From: Pseudolactococcus reticulitermitis
Lineage (GTDB): Bacteria > Bacillota > Bacilli > Lactobacillales > Streptococcaceae
Reading direction: 5' to 3'
Assembly (NCBI RefSeq): GCF_002260845.1
Contig: NZ_BEDT01000001.1
Span: 62,001-126,000 of the forward strand
DNA length: 64,000 nucleotides
Shown: positions 41,588-51,016 of the stretch, piece after piece
Layout of the letters: every line of letters begins with the position of its first letter
How positions within the stretch are numbered: the first letter of the stretch is position 1
The notes under the pieces: model-generated
Database searches by the model: none
Told to the model about the DNA's origin: nothing
The model's input: the letters and a program-made list of their open reading frames with translations, nothing else
Program-made: the position numbers and the translations under genes

Positions 41588-43552
41588 TCAGTCAATTCTC
41601 TCTAAATTAGGTTTGCGATGTTTCCCAATAATCAACGGTGTCCGCTCAATCAGGACTTCACTGAATTCCAAACCAAACCATCTCGCAGGCGTTACCGTAA
41701 TCTGACGAATGGCAAATTTAGTTTGCATAATCAGACGTGACCAGTTTGAGAGTTCGCCGGCATGAGAAAGTTCTTCATTGAGCAAGACAAATCTGAAATC
41801 ACCGACTTCACGGTGCTCAGAGACGGAGTAAGTCTGTACTTGCTTTTTAATTTCACCCGTTGTCATCAGTTCTGCGACAATTTGGCGCAGATAAACATTG
41901 ACTTCCTGACTGACTCTAAAGCCTAGGTGCAACTTCACAAGCACGACATAATCAGTGCCGAGGGTGTCGATTTCATACTGTTTGGTAAAGGGTTCGTCTG
42001 TGACCGAAACATTGACAAACCAATAAACATCTGCACGCTTCGGATTTCTATCCAAGATAGAATATAAAATCGGTGCATCAATTTCATCATCTTCCATGTA
42101 CTTGGTCAAATAAACGACATTGGTCTGTAAAATCGGCAAAGAATGGTCATGTCGCAGATGTTCCAGCTGAGACAAGTAATTCTTCACAGGTAAATGCTCA
42201 ACCAAACCATCTGTAATCTGACTGCCCTTGTACCAAATATACATGATGACAATGATAATGAGGGCAATCAGGACAGCGACATAGCCTCCATGCACGAACT
42301 TATCCAAACTTGACAGCAAGAAAATGGTCTCGATGCCAGCAAAGAATAGCGGCACAGCAATCGAAAAGAAAGCTTTGGCACGCGTTTTCAGATAAAAATG
42401 CAGGAGGAATGTCGTCATGAGCATGGTCACCGTGATTGACAGGCCATAGGCTGCTTCCATTTTAGTCGATGATTGGAAAGTAAGGACAACGATAGACGTC
42501 GTGACCCATAGTAAGAAATTGACAACTGGAATATATTGTTGATTACGGCTCTTACCAGGATAAAGGACGTGCAAGCGTGGCAAAATTTTCAAACGCATGG
42601 CTTCGCTGACAAGTGTGAAAGAACCTGTAATTAAAGCTTGAGAGGCGATAATCGCAGCCAAAGTCGCAAAAAGAACAGCCATTGGCATCAAAGGATCCGC
42701 AATCATTTGGAAAAATGGATTCATTTCTTTAAACTGATGAATGTCAGTCGATAAGAGGTAGGCCACTTGACCAAAATAATTGATAATCAGACTGATTTTG
42801 ACATAGGGCCAACTCAGATGGATATTGCCTTTACCGACATGACCTAAATCACTGTAAAGAGCTTCCGCCCCTGTTGTCGCCAGAAAGACATTGCCTAGAA
42901 TAAAGAGCCCCAAATGATTATCAGGACTAAATAATAGCCTGATACCATAGATTGGATTTAAGGCTTTCAAAACGCTTAAATCTTGGAGCAAGTTGGCAAA
43001 TCCTGAGACCAAAAGGAAGGTAAACCAGAGGAACATGATGGGGCCAAATAATTTACCGACTGTATCCGTTCCAAAACGCTGAAAACTAAAGAGAACGAGC
43101 AAAATCACGAGGGTAATCACGACAATGACGTCCTGTGAATAGCCAAAAATCTCTGTAAAAATCGGCAGGGTTCGCAAGCCCTCTATCGCACTGGTAACCG
43201 TCACCGCAGGCGTTAAGACCCCATCCGCAAGGAGCGCCGCACCGCCAATAATCGCAGGAATAATCAGAAATTTCCCCATAGGTCGAACGAGCGTGTAAAG
43301 TGAAAAGATACCGCCCTCGCCTTTATTATCGGCATTGAGCGCAATCAGGACATATTTGACGGTTGTCAAAAGGGTAATCGTCCAAACAATCAGGGAGACG
43401 CTGCCGATTAAAAACTCTTCAGTGATTTTGCCTTGATTGCCCGCAATCAAGCCCTTCATGACATAGAGCGGACTGGTTCCGATATCACCATAGACAATCC
43501 CCATGGCAATCAAGAGGCCAGCAGTTGACCACTTCTTATTTAACTTCTTCAT
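41588..43552 (-). CDS. kup: Potassium transporter Kup
   Basis: This 654-aa KUP/HAK/KT-type transporter has about 12 membrane helices and a cytoplasmic C-terminal domain (from about residue 470). Family hallmarks: G-I-V-Y-G-D-I-G-T-S-P-L-Y near the start, N-A-D-N-K-G-E-G-G-I-F-S-L-Y, and D-G-V-L-T-P-A-V-T-V-T-S-A-I-E-G. Lactococcal Kup proteins import K+ and respond to c-di-AMP. Here the leader carries a Mn2+-type riboswitch. AGAAAGG precedes the ATG. Confidence 0.95.
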   Translation of the reverse strand: MKKLNKKWSTAGLLIAMGIVYGDIGTSPLYVMKGLIAGNQGKITEEFLIGSVSLIVWTITLLTTVKYVLIALNADNKGEGGIFSLYTLVRPMGKFLIIPAIIGGAALLADGVLTPAVTVTSAIEGLRTLPIFTEIFGYSQDVIVVITLVILLVLFSFQRFGTDTVGKLFGPIMFLWFTFLLVSGFANLLQDLSVLKALNPIYGIRLLFSPDNHLGLFILGNVFLATTGAEALYSDLGHVGKGNIHLSWPYVKISLIINYFGQVAYLLSTDIHQFKEMNPFFQMIADPLMPMAVLFATLAAIIASQALITGSFTLVSEAMRLKILPRLHVLYPGKSRNQQYIPVVNFLLWVTTSIVVLTFQSSTKMEAAYGLSITVTMLMTTFLLHFYLKTRAKAFFSIAVPLFFAGIETIFLLSSLDKFVHGGYVAVLIALIIIVIMYIWYKGSQITDGLVEHLPVKNYLSQLEHLRHDHSLPILQTNVVYLTKYMEDDEIDAPILYSILDRNPKRADVYWFVNVSVTDEPFTKQYEIDTLGTDYVVLVKLHLGFRVSQEVNVYLRQIVAELMTTGEIKKQVQTYSVSEHREVGDFRFVLLNEELSHAGELSNWSRLIMQTKFAIRQITVTPARWFGLEFSEVLIERTPLIIGKHRKPNLERID

Positions 43553-43584
43553 TTTAAAATACCTTTCTCAGAAATTTTAGGTAC

Positions 43585-43638
43585 AAAAAAGACCTAAATG
43601 TCCTGATCATTTCTGTTGAAATATAGAACACCTAAGTC
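43585..43638 (-). terminator. Riboswitch-controlled terminator upstream of kup
   Basis: On the minus strand GACTTAGGTGTTCT (43638-43625) pairs over 14 bp, with several G-U pairs, with AGGACATTTAGGTC (43604-43591), followed by six T residues. Its 5' arm includes the 3' strand of aptamer helix P1, so the two structures are mutually exclusive. Confidence 0.8.
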
Positions 43639-43725
43639 TTGCTATTTAAGAATAAACCAGTGATGATCATCCACCACAGTGTTGTTGATTTATCCAGTCG
43701 AATTCGACCTGCTACTCCCTTAAGT
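43630..43725 (-). ncRNA. yybP-ykoY family (Mn2+) riboswitch aptamer upstream of kup
   Basis: Read on the minus strand: P1 is ACTTAAG pairing with CTTAGGT; the first conserved loop GGGAGTAGC follows; a GTCGA/TCGAC hairpin comes next; then GATAAATCAACAAC...CACTGGTTTATTC forms P3 with the conserved TCAACA side; and TAGCAAGACTT closes the aptamer. These match the family's G-G-G-G-A-G-U-A-G-C, U-C-A-A-C-A and G-C-A-A-G-A-C-C elements, as in the lactococcal yoaB riboswitch. An overlapping terminator makes a transcriptional ON switch likely with Mn2+. Confidence 0.8.
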
Positions 43726-43802
43726 CAATAGAGTTATTCTAACAGGATAGTCCGTTAGTGTCAAGAAATAACACTAGATATATCAAATTATTTTTACTGA
43801 GA

Positions 43803-45095
43803 TTACAAGCCAATCCGATCAAAAATGTCATCCACCCGACTGGCATAATAAGTTGGATCAAATAAGTCATCAATTTCAGCTTCTGTCAAGACTGACATGA
43901 CTTGTTCGTCAGACAAAAGTTGTGGTTTAAAATCGACTTGATTATCCCAGGAGTAAGCGGTTTTTGGCTGAACCAAATCATAAGCCGCCTCACGTGTCAT
44001 CCCTTTTTCGATGAGTTTGAGCATGACTCGTTGGCTATAAATCAACCCAAAGGTGCTGTTCATGTTACGAATCATATTTTCTGGGAAGACGGTCAGATTT
44101 TTAACGATATTACCAAAACGATTGAGCATGTAGTCCATGAGAATCGTCGTATCTGGTGTGATAATCCGTTCAGCTGAGCTATGTGAGATGTCACGTTCAT
44201 GCCATAAGGCAATATTTTCATAGGCTGTCACGGCATGCCCACGAATCACGCGCGCAAGACCTGTCATGTTTTCAGAACCGATTGGATTACGTTTGTGGGG
44301 CATAGCTGAGCTGCCTTTTTGACCTTTGGCAAAGAATTCTTCTACTTCCCGTTGCTCAGATTTCTGCAGACCACGGATTTCAGTCGCCATGCGTTCAATC
44401 GATGATGCGATAATCGCTAAAGTACTGAAATACTCTGCGTGCAAATCACGTGGCAACACTTGTGTCGAAATTTCTTGAGCTGTGATCCCAAGTTTATCAC
44501 AGACATAGCGTTCCACAAATGGCGGAATATTGGCAAAGTTACCGACAGCACCTGAAATCTTACCCGCTTCAACGCCACGCGCAGCGTGCTCAAAACGCTC
44601 AATATTGCGTTTCATCTCAGAATACCAAGTCGCCAATTTCAAACCAAAAGTCGTTGGCTCCGCATGGACACCATGTGTCCGCCCCATCATAATCGTAAAT
44701 TTATGCTCACGCGCCTTATCCGCAATAATCGCCGTAAAGCGGTCAAGGTCTGCACGCAACACATCATTCGCTTGTTTGAAAAGATAGCCATAAGCCGTGT
44801 CCACGACATCTGTTGACGTCAAGCCATAATGCACCCACTTGCGTTCCTCGCCCAAACTTTCAGAGACAGCACGTGTGAAAGCGACCACATCATGACGCGT
44901 TTCTTGTTCAATCTCAAGAATGCGAGCCACATCAAAGGTTGCCTTGTCACGAATTTTCGCCACATCTTCTTTGGGGATTTCACCGAGTTCTGCCCATGCT
45001 TCATCGGCTAAAATCTCAACTTCAAGCCAAGCTTGATATTTGTTCTCTTCAGTCCAAATGGCTGACATTTCAGGGCGGGAATAACGTTCTAACAT
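43803..45095 (-). CDS. purB: Adenylosuccinate lyase
   Basis: PurB cleaves SAICAR to AICAR and adenylosuccinate to AMP, both with release of fumarate. This 430-aa protein contains the fumarase/aspartase signature [11 protein letters not shown] and the [10 protein letters not shown] block. AAAGGAACC lies upstream of the ATG. It is the last gene of the purD-purE-purK-purB run, 29 bases after purK. Confidence 0.96.
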   Translation of the reverse strand: MLERYSRPEMSAIWTEENKYQAWLEVEILADEAWAELGEIPKEDVAKIRDKATFDVARILEIEQETRHDVVAFTRAVSESLGEERKWVHYGLTSTDVVDTAYGYLFKQANDVLRADLDRFTAIIADKAREHKFTIMMGRTHGVHAEPTTFGLKLATWYSEMKRNIERFEHAARGVEAGKISGAVGNFANIPPFVERYVCDKLGITAQEISTQVLPRDLHAEYFSTLAIIASSIERMATEIRGLQKSEQREVEEFFAKGQKGSSAMPHKRNPIGSENMTGLARVIRGHAVTAYENIALWHERDISHSSAERIITPDTTILMDYMLNRFGNIVKNLTVFPENMIRNMNSTFGLIYSQRVMLKLIEKGMTREAAYDLVQPKTAYSWDNQVDFKPQLLSDEQVMSVLTEAEIDDLFDPTYYASRVDDIFDRIGL

Positions 45096-45124
45096 GATTT
45101 AGGTTCCTTTTCTATTACAATCTC

Positions 45125-46192
45125 TTATAAACTTATCGCACAGTCATCCGTCAAAATCGTCACATGACCCATTTTGCGATTTTCCTTTGCTTCAATTTTA
45201 CCATACAAATGCAAATGTGCGCTTGGATTTTCTGTCGCAAAATGTTGGGCAGCTGACATATCTTGTCCCAAAACTTGTAGCATGACAGCAGGTGACAATT
45301 GCGCTACCTTTGGTAAGGGTTCAGCTAAAATACCACGGATATGCAAATCAAACTGTGAAAAATCACACGCTTCAATCGTCGCGTGGCCAGAATTATGCGG
45401 CCGCGGTGCAATTTCATTAACCAAAATATCATGGTGAGTCACAAACATTTCAACGCATAAAGTGCCTGATAATTTCAAAGCCTGAGCAATTTTCAGCGCC
45501 ATACTTCTCGCTTCTTCTGCTAGATATTTTGAAATTCTCGCAGGCATAATTGTTTTATCTAAAATATTATTGCGATGGAGATTTTCACAAACTGGAAAGA
45601 CTGAAAACTCAGTCCCATTGCCAGAAATGATGACAGAAATTTCTTTCAAATAATCGACAAATGCTTCACTGACACAGGGTTGCACATCCGCCAAATCACG
45701 CGCTGCTTCCCAGTCCACGACATTTTCAACCACAACTTGCCCATGACCGTCATAACCCCCCGTCGCCGTTTTGACGACATGTTTTTTAGATAAATCCAAA
45801 TCATTTAAGTCAGCCAAGGTATTGATGACTTGATAAGGCGCAACTTTAACACCAGCTTTGGTCAAAAAATCTTTTTCAAAAATTCGGTTTTGGGAAATGC
45901 GGAGCAAGTCCAGACCTTGCGGGATTTTATCTTCATAGGGTGCCAAGGCATCAGCTGAAACATTTTCAAACTCATAGGTCAGGACATCTGCTCGCGCGGC
46001 TAATTGCGCAATCGCAGCTGTATCATCATATTTGGCGACAATTTGTTCCGCCACAAGTGAGGCAGGACAATGCGGGTCTGGGTCAAGTGTGACGACTTTG
46101 TGCCCCATATAAGTCGCAGCAATCGCCATCATTTGACCGAGTTGACCACCACCGATAATGCCAATCGTTTTCATATCAGTCAAGGTCATCAC
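45125..46192 (-). CDS. purK: N5-carboxyaminoimidazole ribonucleotide synthase
   Basis: PurK uses ATP and bicarbonate to make N5-CAIR from AIR; it is an ATP-grasp enzyme. The start region [30 protein letters not shown] and [12 protein letters not shown] are typical. The true start could be the first ATG (46192), which overlaps purE, or M-K-T-I-G at 46174; neither has a strong ribosome site. Confidence 0.95.
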   Translation of the reverse strand: MMTLTDMKTIGIIGGGQLGQMMAIAATYMGHKVVTLDPDPHCPASLVAEQIVAKYDDTAAIAQLAARADVLTYEFENVSADALAPYEDKIPQGLDLLRISQNRIFEKDFLTKAGVKVAPYQVINTLADLNDLDLSKKHVVKTATGGYDGHGQVVVENVVDWEAARDLADVQPCVSEAFVDYLKEISVIISGNGTEFSVFPVCENLHRNNILDKTIMPARISKYLAEEARSMALKIAQALKLSGTLCVEMFVTHHDILVNEIAPRPHNSGHATIEACDFSQFDLHIRGILAEPLPKVAQLSPAVMLQVLGQDMSAAQHFATENPSAHLHLYGKIEAKENRKMGHVTILTDDCAISL

Positions 46193-46670
46193 TACTTTCT
46201 ATCACAGCTTGTTTTTGATCTTCACGGAACTTAGCCAAGCGAGCAGCCAAATCTTCGTCAGAGATTGACAAGGTTTGCAAGGCATATAATCCCGCATTTT
46301 GTGCGCCAGACTCACCGATTGACATCGTCGCAACAGGTACACCACCCGGCATTTGCGCAATGGACAAAAGGGAATCTAAGCCGTTCAAGGCACGTGATTT
46401 GACTGGCACACCAATGACTGGCAATGTTGTTTTAGCTGCGACCATCCCCGGTAAATGGGCTGCGCCACCAGCCCCTGCGATGATGATTTGGATGCCACGG
46501 TCACGTGCTTTTTCCGCAAAGTCAAACATCAAATCTGGTGTTCTGTGGGCAGACACGACCTTTTTTTCATAGGCGACGCCAAATAAATCAAGTACATCTG
46601 CTGCTTGTTTCATGGTCGCCCAATCAGACTTACTCCCCATGATGATGGCGATTCTAGGTTGATTAAACAT
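46176..46670 (-). CDS. purE: N5-carboxyaminoimidazole ribonucleotide mutase
   Basis: PurE isomerises N5-CAIR to CAIR. The 164-aa class I protein contains [28 protein letters not shown] and G-V-P-V-K-S. GGAG before the ATG at 46670 fixes the start, and it overlaps the end of purD by 8 bases. With PurK downstream it makes the bacterial two-step carboxylation. Confidence 0.96.
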   Translation of the reverse strand: MFNQPRIAIIMGSKSDWATMKQAADVLDLFGVAYEKKVVSAHRTPDLMFDFAEKARDRGIQIIIAGAGGAAHLPGMVAAKTTLPVIGVPVKSRALNGLDSLLSIAQMPGGVPVATMSIGESGAQNAGLYALQTLSISDEDLAARLAKFREDQKQAVIESSDDLD

Positions 46671-47916
46671 TTGCTTTATCTCCAATATCATTTCTATAAA
46701 AAAGTCCTGTTGTATCTTGTGCTTTTAAGTGTTTGTAGAGGATAGCTTGTGCATCAGACACCGTATCCGCTGATGTTTCTAAGAGGTAAACACGACCACC
46801 ATTTGTCACAAGTTGTCCCGTCGCATCAGCCATCACACCTGCGTAGTAAGTGGTAATGTTCCCCGTCGTTTTCTCAGGAATTTTAACGCCTTTGATATAA
46901 TCACCTGGGTAGCCTTCAGAAGCGACAACAACACCTAGTGTGACACCGCCATTGACCCAAGTGAAGTCAGGCGTTTTATCGGCTAGTAAATCCCGCATAT
47001 TGACCGCGAAGTCTGAAGTCAAACGCGGTAAAATGACTTGTGTCTCAGGGTCGCCAAAGCGGGCATTGAACTCAATGACTTTAGGACCGTCAGCTGTCAA
47101 AATCAGACCCGCATACAGAATACCGGTGTAAGGACGCCCCTCAGCAATCATGCCGTTGACAACGGGTTTAATAATCGTCTCAACCGCCGTGTCAACAACT
47201 GACTGGGGCAAGTGGGGTACCGGCGAATAAGCACCCATGCCACCTGTATTTGGGCCTTTATCGTGGTCGTAGGCACGTTTATGGTCTTGTGCTGTCGGCA
47301 TCATATAGTATTTGTCGTTTTTAACAAAAGCAAAGAGTGAAAATTCTTCGCCGTCAAGAAATTCTTCGACGATGACCCGTGACTTACCAAATTTATTATT
47401 TTCAAGGACATCACGTGTGAAATCCAGAGCTTGAGCGACTGTTTCAGCGACAACTACACCTTTACCGAGCGCTAAACCGTCAGCTTTTATGACAATCGGC
47501 GCACCCTTTGATGCAATATAGGTAGCGGCTTGGCTGAACTCACTAAAAGTCTTGTGGCCAGCGGTTGGCACATCGTATTGATTCATGATTTGCTTGGCGA
47601 AATCTTTTGACCACTCGAGTTCTGCGGCACGTTTAGTCGGCCCAAATACAGATAAACCCGCCGCCTCAAAGTCGTCCACAATGCCAGCCGCCAAAGCATC
47701 ATCTGGTCCTACAAAAGTAAAGGTAATGTCGTTTGACTGAGCAAACTCAATCAATTCAGCATGTTGGTTGATATGAATGGCGACTGTTTCAATCCCATCC
47801 AAGACCATACCGGCATTACCTGGTGCAGCATAAACCGCTGTCACTTCAGGACTAGCCAGTAATTTTTTAGCAATCGCGTGTTCCCGCCCACCTGAGCCAA
47901 TAACAAGTAATTTCAA
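46663..47916 (-). CDS. purD: Phosphoribosylamine-glycine ligase
   Basis: PurD makes GAR from phosphoribosylamine, glycine and ATP. The protein starts [14 protein letters not shown] at a TTG codon (47916) preceded by AGAGGAAAA, giving 418 aa, the normal size; the open frame continues upstream but without family similarity. ATP-grasp motifs and F-N-A-R-F-G-D-P-E are present. A PurBox-like site and an extended -10 lie upstream. Confidence 0.95.
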   Translation of the reverse strand: MKLLVIGSGGREHAIAKKLLASPEVTAVYAAPGNAGMVLDGIETVAIHINQHAELIEFAQSNDITFTFVGPDDALAAGIVDDFEAAGLSVFGPTKRAAELEWSKDFAKQIMNQYDVPTAGHKTFSEFSQAATYIASKGAPIVIKADGLALGKGVVVAETVAQALDFTRDVLENNKFGKSRVIVEEFLDGEEFSLFAFVKNDKYYMMPTAQDHKRAYDHDKGPNTGGMGAYSPVPHLPQSVVDTAVETIIKPVVNGMIAEGRPYTGILYAGLILTADGPKVIEFNARFGDPETQVILPRLTSDFAVNMRDLLADKTPDFTWVNGGVTLGVVVASEGYPGDYIKGVKIPEKTTGNITTYYAGVMADATGQLVTNGGRVYLLETSADTVSDAQAILYKHLKAQDTTGLFYRNDIGDKANV

Positions 47917-47971
47917 GATTATTTTCCTCTTTATACGTTCTCTAAATACGCTCTCTACACTATTTTGCTTC

Positions 47972-48047
47972 ATTTTACCATGTTTATGAGCCAAAAATAG
48001 TTAAAACAGGACAAAAAACCGAAAATCACGTTAAAACGTTCGGTTTT
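47972..48047 (-). promoter_or_regulatory. purD promoter with PurBox
   Basis: On the minus strand TAAAAT (47977-47972) is preceded by TGG; the -35 region is poor. AAAACCGAACGTT (48047-48035) matches the lactococcal PurBox AWWWCCGAACWWT at 12 of 13 positions. Its central G is 76 bases from a start site placed 7 nt after the -10 box, the spacing reported for PurR-activated lactococcal pur promoters. Confidence 0.7.
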
Positions 48048-48048
48048 T
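48017..48048 (-). terminator. Terminator of dprA, overlapping the PurBox
   Basis: On the minus strand AAAAACCGAA and TTCGGTTTTTT form a stem with a T-rich end, 13 bases after the dprA stop. Its 5' arm is the PurBox. Confidence 0.75.
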
Positions 48049-48060
48049 ATTATCTGCTAA

Positions 48061-48912
48061 TTATAAGTCATATTCGCTTAAAATATCACGACCATGCCAA
48101 ATTAACTTGGCGCCTTCTTGGATGAGATGATGACAGCCATCTGATAACCCATCAACGATATTACCTGGAATAGCAAAAACATCTCTGCCTTCTTCCATAG
48201 CTCTTTCACAGGTAATCAAACTGCCCGAACGGCGTTTAGCTTCCGTGACCAAGACACCTCGTGACAAGCCTGCTATAATCCGATTACGCTCTGGGAAATG
48301 ATATTTCAAGGGCTTTTCGCCAGGGCCATATTCTGTCAAAAGAAGCTGATTTTTCGCAATGTAAGTCTGTAATTGATAATTTTCTCGGGGATAACTGACA
48401 TCAAGACCTGTGCCAATCACAGCGATTGTCTTACCACCATTCTTCAGGGCGGCAATATGGCTAGCAGTGTCAATCCCACGTGCTAAACCGCTGACAATGA
48501 CAAACTGATTTTGCAGTTCCTTGATGATTTTTTGGACACTGGCAATGCCTTGTTGACTACAATTACGACTGCCAACAAATCCTAGTTTGGCTTGATGCAA
48601 CAAACTTAAATCGCCTTGATAAAAGAGCAAAACTGGCGGATTATACATTTCTCGTAAGCGTTCAGGATAGGCACTATCCTGTATTGAAAATGACGGAAAT
48701 TTCTGAAATTCCTGTCGTAAGACTTTTAAATCAAACGATCGAAATTTTTCCCAGAAAAGGGCTGGCTGTTTCATTCTGGTTTGTCGGACAAAAGCCGGCA
48801 AATAAACCAGAGGATTTTTTTCTTGACTGTCTCTGGTTAAGGTTAAAAACTGGTTAATCATCAAATTTGACATCCCAGCTTTTTTTAAACGATAGATATC
48901 GAAATTAATCAT
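48061..48912 (-). CDS. dprA: DNA processing protein DprA (Smf)
   Basis: DprA loads RecA on incoming single-stranded DNA during natural transformation. The 283-aa protein has an N-terminal helical region and the Rossmann-like DprA core: V-G-S-R-N-C-S-Q-Q-G, S-G-L-A-R-G-I-D-T-A-S-H, V-I-G-T-G-L-D-V-S-Y-P-R-E-N and P-G-N-I-V-D-G. GAAAGGAC precedes the ATG. Intact in this strain, which would suit a competent or once-competent lineage. Confidence 0.95.
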   Translation of the reverse strand: MINFDIYRLKKAGMSNLMINQFLTLTRDSQEKNPLVYLPAFVRQTRMKQPALFWEKFRSFDLKVLRQEFQKFPSFSIQDSAYPERLREMYNPPVLLFYQGDLSLLHQAKLGFVGSRNCSQQGIASVQKIIKELQNQFVIVSGLARGIDTASHIAALKNGGKTIAVIGTGLDVSYPRENYQLQTYIAKNQLLLTEYGPGEKPLKYHFPERNRIIAGLSRGVLVTEAKRRSGSLITCERAMEEGRDVFAIPGNIVDGLSDGCHHLIQEGAKLIWHGRDILSEYDL

Positions 48913-48939
48913 AAAATAGTCCTTTCAATACCTTATACG

Positions 48940-48970
48940 AAAAAAAGCTGCGATTGTTCGCAACTTTTTT
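48940..48970 (-). terminator. Terminator of nupABC
   Basis: On the minus strand AAAGTTGCGA pairs with TCGCAGCTTT (one G-U) around a 4-nt loop, followed by a T tract; it lies just past the nupC stop. Confidence 0.88.
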
Positions 48971-48981
48971 CTTTTATCAAC

Positions 48982-49938
48982 TTATTTCGATTTAATATAG
49001 TTGACACCATTAGCCTTAGGCCCTGTTGATTTGCCTAGGAAGATGGCAAGAACAGCAATTGTCAAGACGTAAGGCGCAATTTGCAAGTAAACACTTGGAA
49101 TGTTTTGAATGACTGGAATTTGCGTGCCGACAACTGAAAGACTTTGTGACAAGCCAAAGAAAAGACTCGCAAGCATGGCGCCAATCGGGTTCCATTTACC
49201 AAAAATCATGGCTGCCATGGCGATAAACCCTTGACCAGCAATGGTCGAGCCGCTAAAATTAACGGAGATTTGTTGGGCAAAAACTGCCCCACCGAAACCA
49301 CCCAGCACACCTGAAATCATGACACCTGAGTAACGCATCAAATAGACGTTAATCCCAAGCGTATCAGCTGCTTGCGGATGTTCGCCGACTGACCGAAGAC
49401 GGAGACCAAAACGTGTCTTGAACAAGATAAACCAAGCAATCAAGGACACGACAATGGCAACATAACCAATCAAAGATGTTTGTTTAAAGAAGATCTTGCC
49501 AATGACGGGAATCTTGTTTAAAAGGGGGAAATCCCAGTAGCCAAAACTCTGTTGGATGTTATCTGTTTGCCCTTTGCCATAGAACACCTTGACTAGAAAG
49601 ACAGCAAGTGCTGGCGCCATGAGGTTAATCACTGTCCCCGAAATAATATGGTCAGCCCGAAAATTAATCGTTGCCACAGCATGGAGTAAAGAGAAAATCA
49701 GCCCAATGACACCCGCAAAAAGGAGCGCAATCCAAGGTGTTGCTTTGCCAAAGGTATCTGCGAAAGTCAAGTTAAAGACGACAGATGAGAAGGCACCCAT
49801 AATCATAATGCCTTCAAGACCGACATTGACAATCCCACTACGCTCTGAAAATGTGCCACCTAAACTTGTAAAAATCAGAGGTGTGGCATAAATCAGCATA
49901 GAAGAGATTAAAATTTGAAAAATCGTTGTGACTGTCAT
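48982..49938 (-). CDS. nupC: Nucleoside ABC transporter permease NupC
   Basis: This 318-aa permease of the branched-chain/ribose family (COG1079) has about eight to ten membrane helices. The N-terminal G-G-T-F-S-E-R-S-G-I-V-N-V-G-L-E-G-I-M is diagnostic of this half of BmpA-type nucleoside importers. Its start overlaps the end of nupB by one base. With NupB, NupA and BmpA it should form the nucleoside uptake system known from Lactococcus. Confidence 0.9.
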   Translation of the reverse strand: MTVTTIFQILISSMLIYATPLIFTSLGGTFSERSGIVNVGLEGIMIMGAFSSVVFNLTFADTFGKATPWIALLFAGVIGLIFSLLHAVATINFRADHIISGTVINLMAPALAVFLVKVFYGKGQTDNIQQSFGYWDFPLLNKIPVIGKIFFKQTSLIGYVAIVVSLIAWFILFKTRFGLRLRSVGEHPQAADTLGINVYLMRYSGVMISGVLGGFGGAVFAQQISVNFSGSTIAGQGFIAMAAMIFGKWNPIGAMLASLFFGLSQSLSVVGTQIPVIQNIPSVYLQIAPYVLTIAVLAIFLGKSTGPKANGVNYIKSK

Positions 49939-51014
49939 CAGCGCTCACCTTCCTTCTTCGTCTCTTTTTTAGGTAACTTCGGTAAAATTTTCTCAATGAC
50001 AAACTTAATCCCAACGAAGAAAATAATACTTGCAATCACGACATTGACAATTTCTGGTGGAATACCTGTCGTATTCATACCTGGTGCGCCAACTTTCAAG
50101 ATTGAAAAGAGAAAGGCTGCCAATAGAATACCGATAGGAGAATTTTCACCCAACAGGGCAACGGCCATGCCATCGAACCCGATAGATAGACTTGAATATT
50201 GAACGAAGAAATTCTGGAATGTGCCTAAACCTTCCACAACACCCCCTAAACCAGCAAGACCACCTGCCATTAACATGGAAATGATAATCGTCCGTTTAGA
50301 TGAAATACCGGCAGATTCAGACGCATTGGGATTGAGACCAACTGCACGAATTTCAAAACCAAGCGTTGTGCGTTTAAAAATAATCGCAATAATGATAATC
50401 GCAATGATTGCAATAAAAATACCGATATTAAGGCGAGAGTTATCCGTAATTGATGATAAAAATGAATTTCTAAACGTTGCGTTGGCACCGACTTGAATCG
50501 TCGAATCTTTGGAGGCCATCAATTTTTGATTAAAGCCGTAATGCACCAGATAAGTTGAAACTAACAAAATAATATAGTTCATCATAATCGTGACGATCAC
50601 TTCACTTGTCCCCAAAAATGCTTTGAGAATACCTGGAATTGCTGCCATCATTGCACCCCAAGCAGCACCAATGATAATCACAAGGGGAATCATAATCACA
50701 CGTGGCAAATCTGGAAAGCTGAGGGCAAACCAGACAGAAGAAAGCCAACCAGCCAAGGCTTGACCAGACATCCCGATATTAATCATACCAGCTTTCATGG
50801 CGACCGCAAAAGAGAGCGCCGTCAAAATCAGTGGCCCCATGCTCCGGAAAATTTCGCCGATGGACTTACTATTACCGAAAGCTTGACTGAGCAAGTCTTC
50901 ATAACCCCAGAGTGGATTGTAGCCAAAAATCAGCATAATAATCGCACCCAGTAAAAAACCGGCAACAACAGCGATAACTGGTATTAGACCTTTTCGAATT
51001 GATAAATTTTTCAT
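49938..51014 (-). CDS. nupB: Nucleoside ABC transporter permease NupB
   Basis: This 358-aa permease (COG4603) is the partner of NupC. It shows the hydrophobic N-terminus, F-A-V-A-M-K-A-G-M-I-N-I-G-M-S-G-Q, the G-T-S-E-V-I-V-T-I-M-M-N-Y coupling region and F-D-G-M-A-V-A-L-L-G. It begins 2 bases after nupA. Confidence 0.9.
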   Translation of the reverse strand: MKNLSIRKGLIPVIAVVAGFLLGAIIMLIFGYNPLWGYEDLLSQAFGNSKSIGEIFRSMGPLILTALSFAVAMKAGMINIGMSGQALAGWLSSVWFALSFPDLPRVIMIPLVIIIGAAWGAMMAAIPGILKAFLGTSEVIVTIMMNYIILLVSTYLVHYGFNQKLMASKDSTIQVGANATFRNSFLSSITDNSRLNIGIFIAIIAIIIIAIIFKRTTLGFEIRAVGLNPNASESAGISSKRTIIISMLMAGGLAGLGGVVEGLGTFQNFFVQYSSLSIGFDGMAVALLGENSPIGILLAAFLFSILKVGAPGMNTTGIPPEIVNVVIASIIFFVGIKFVIEKILPKLPKKETKKEGER

Positions 51015-51016
51015 GT

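Noticed and set aside
43585-43725. c-di-AMP (ydaO) riboswitch before kup
   Set aside because: The expected class for a K+ transporter, but the conserved elements fit yybP-ykoY and not ydaO.
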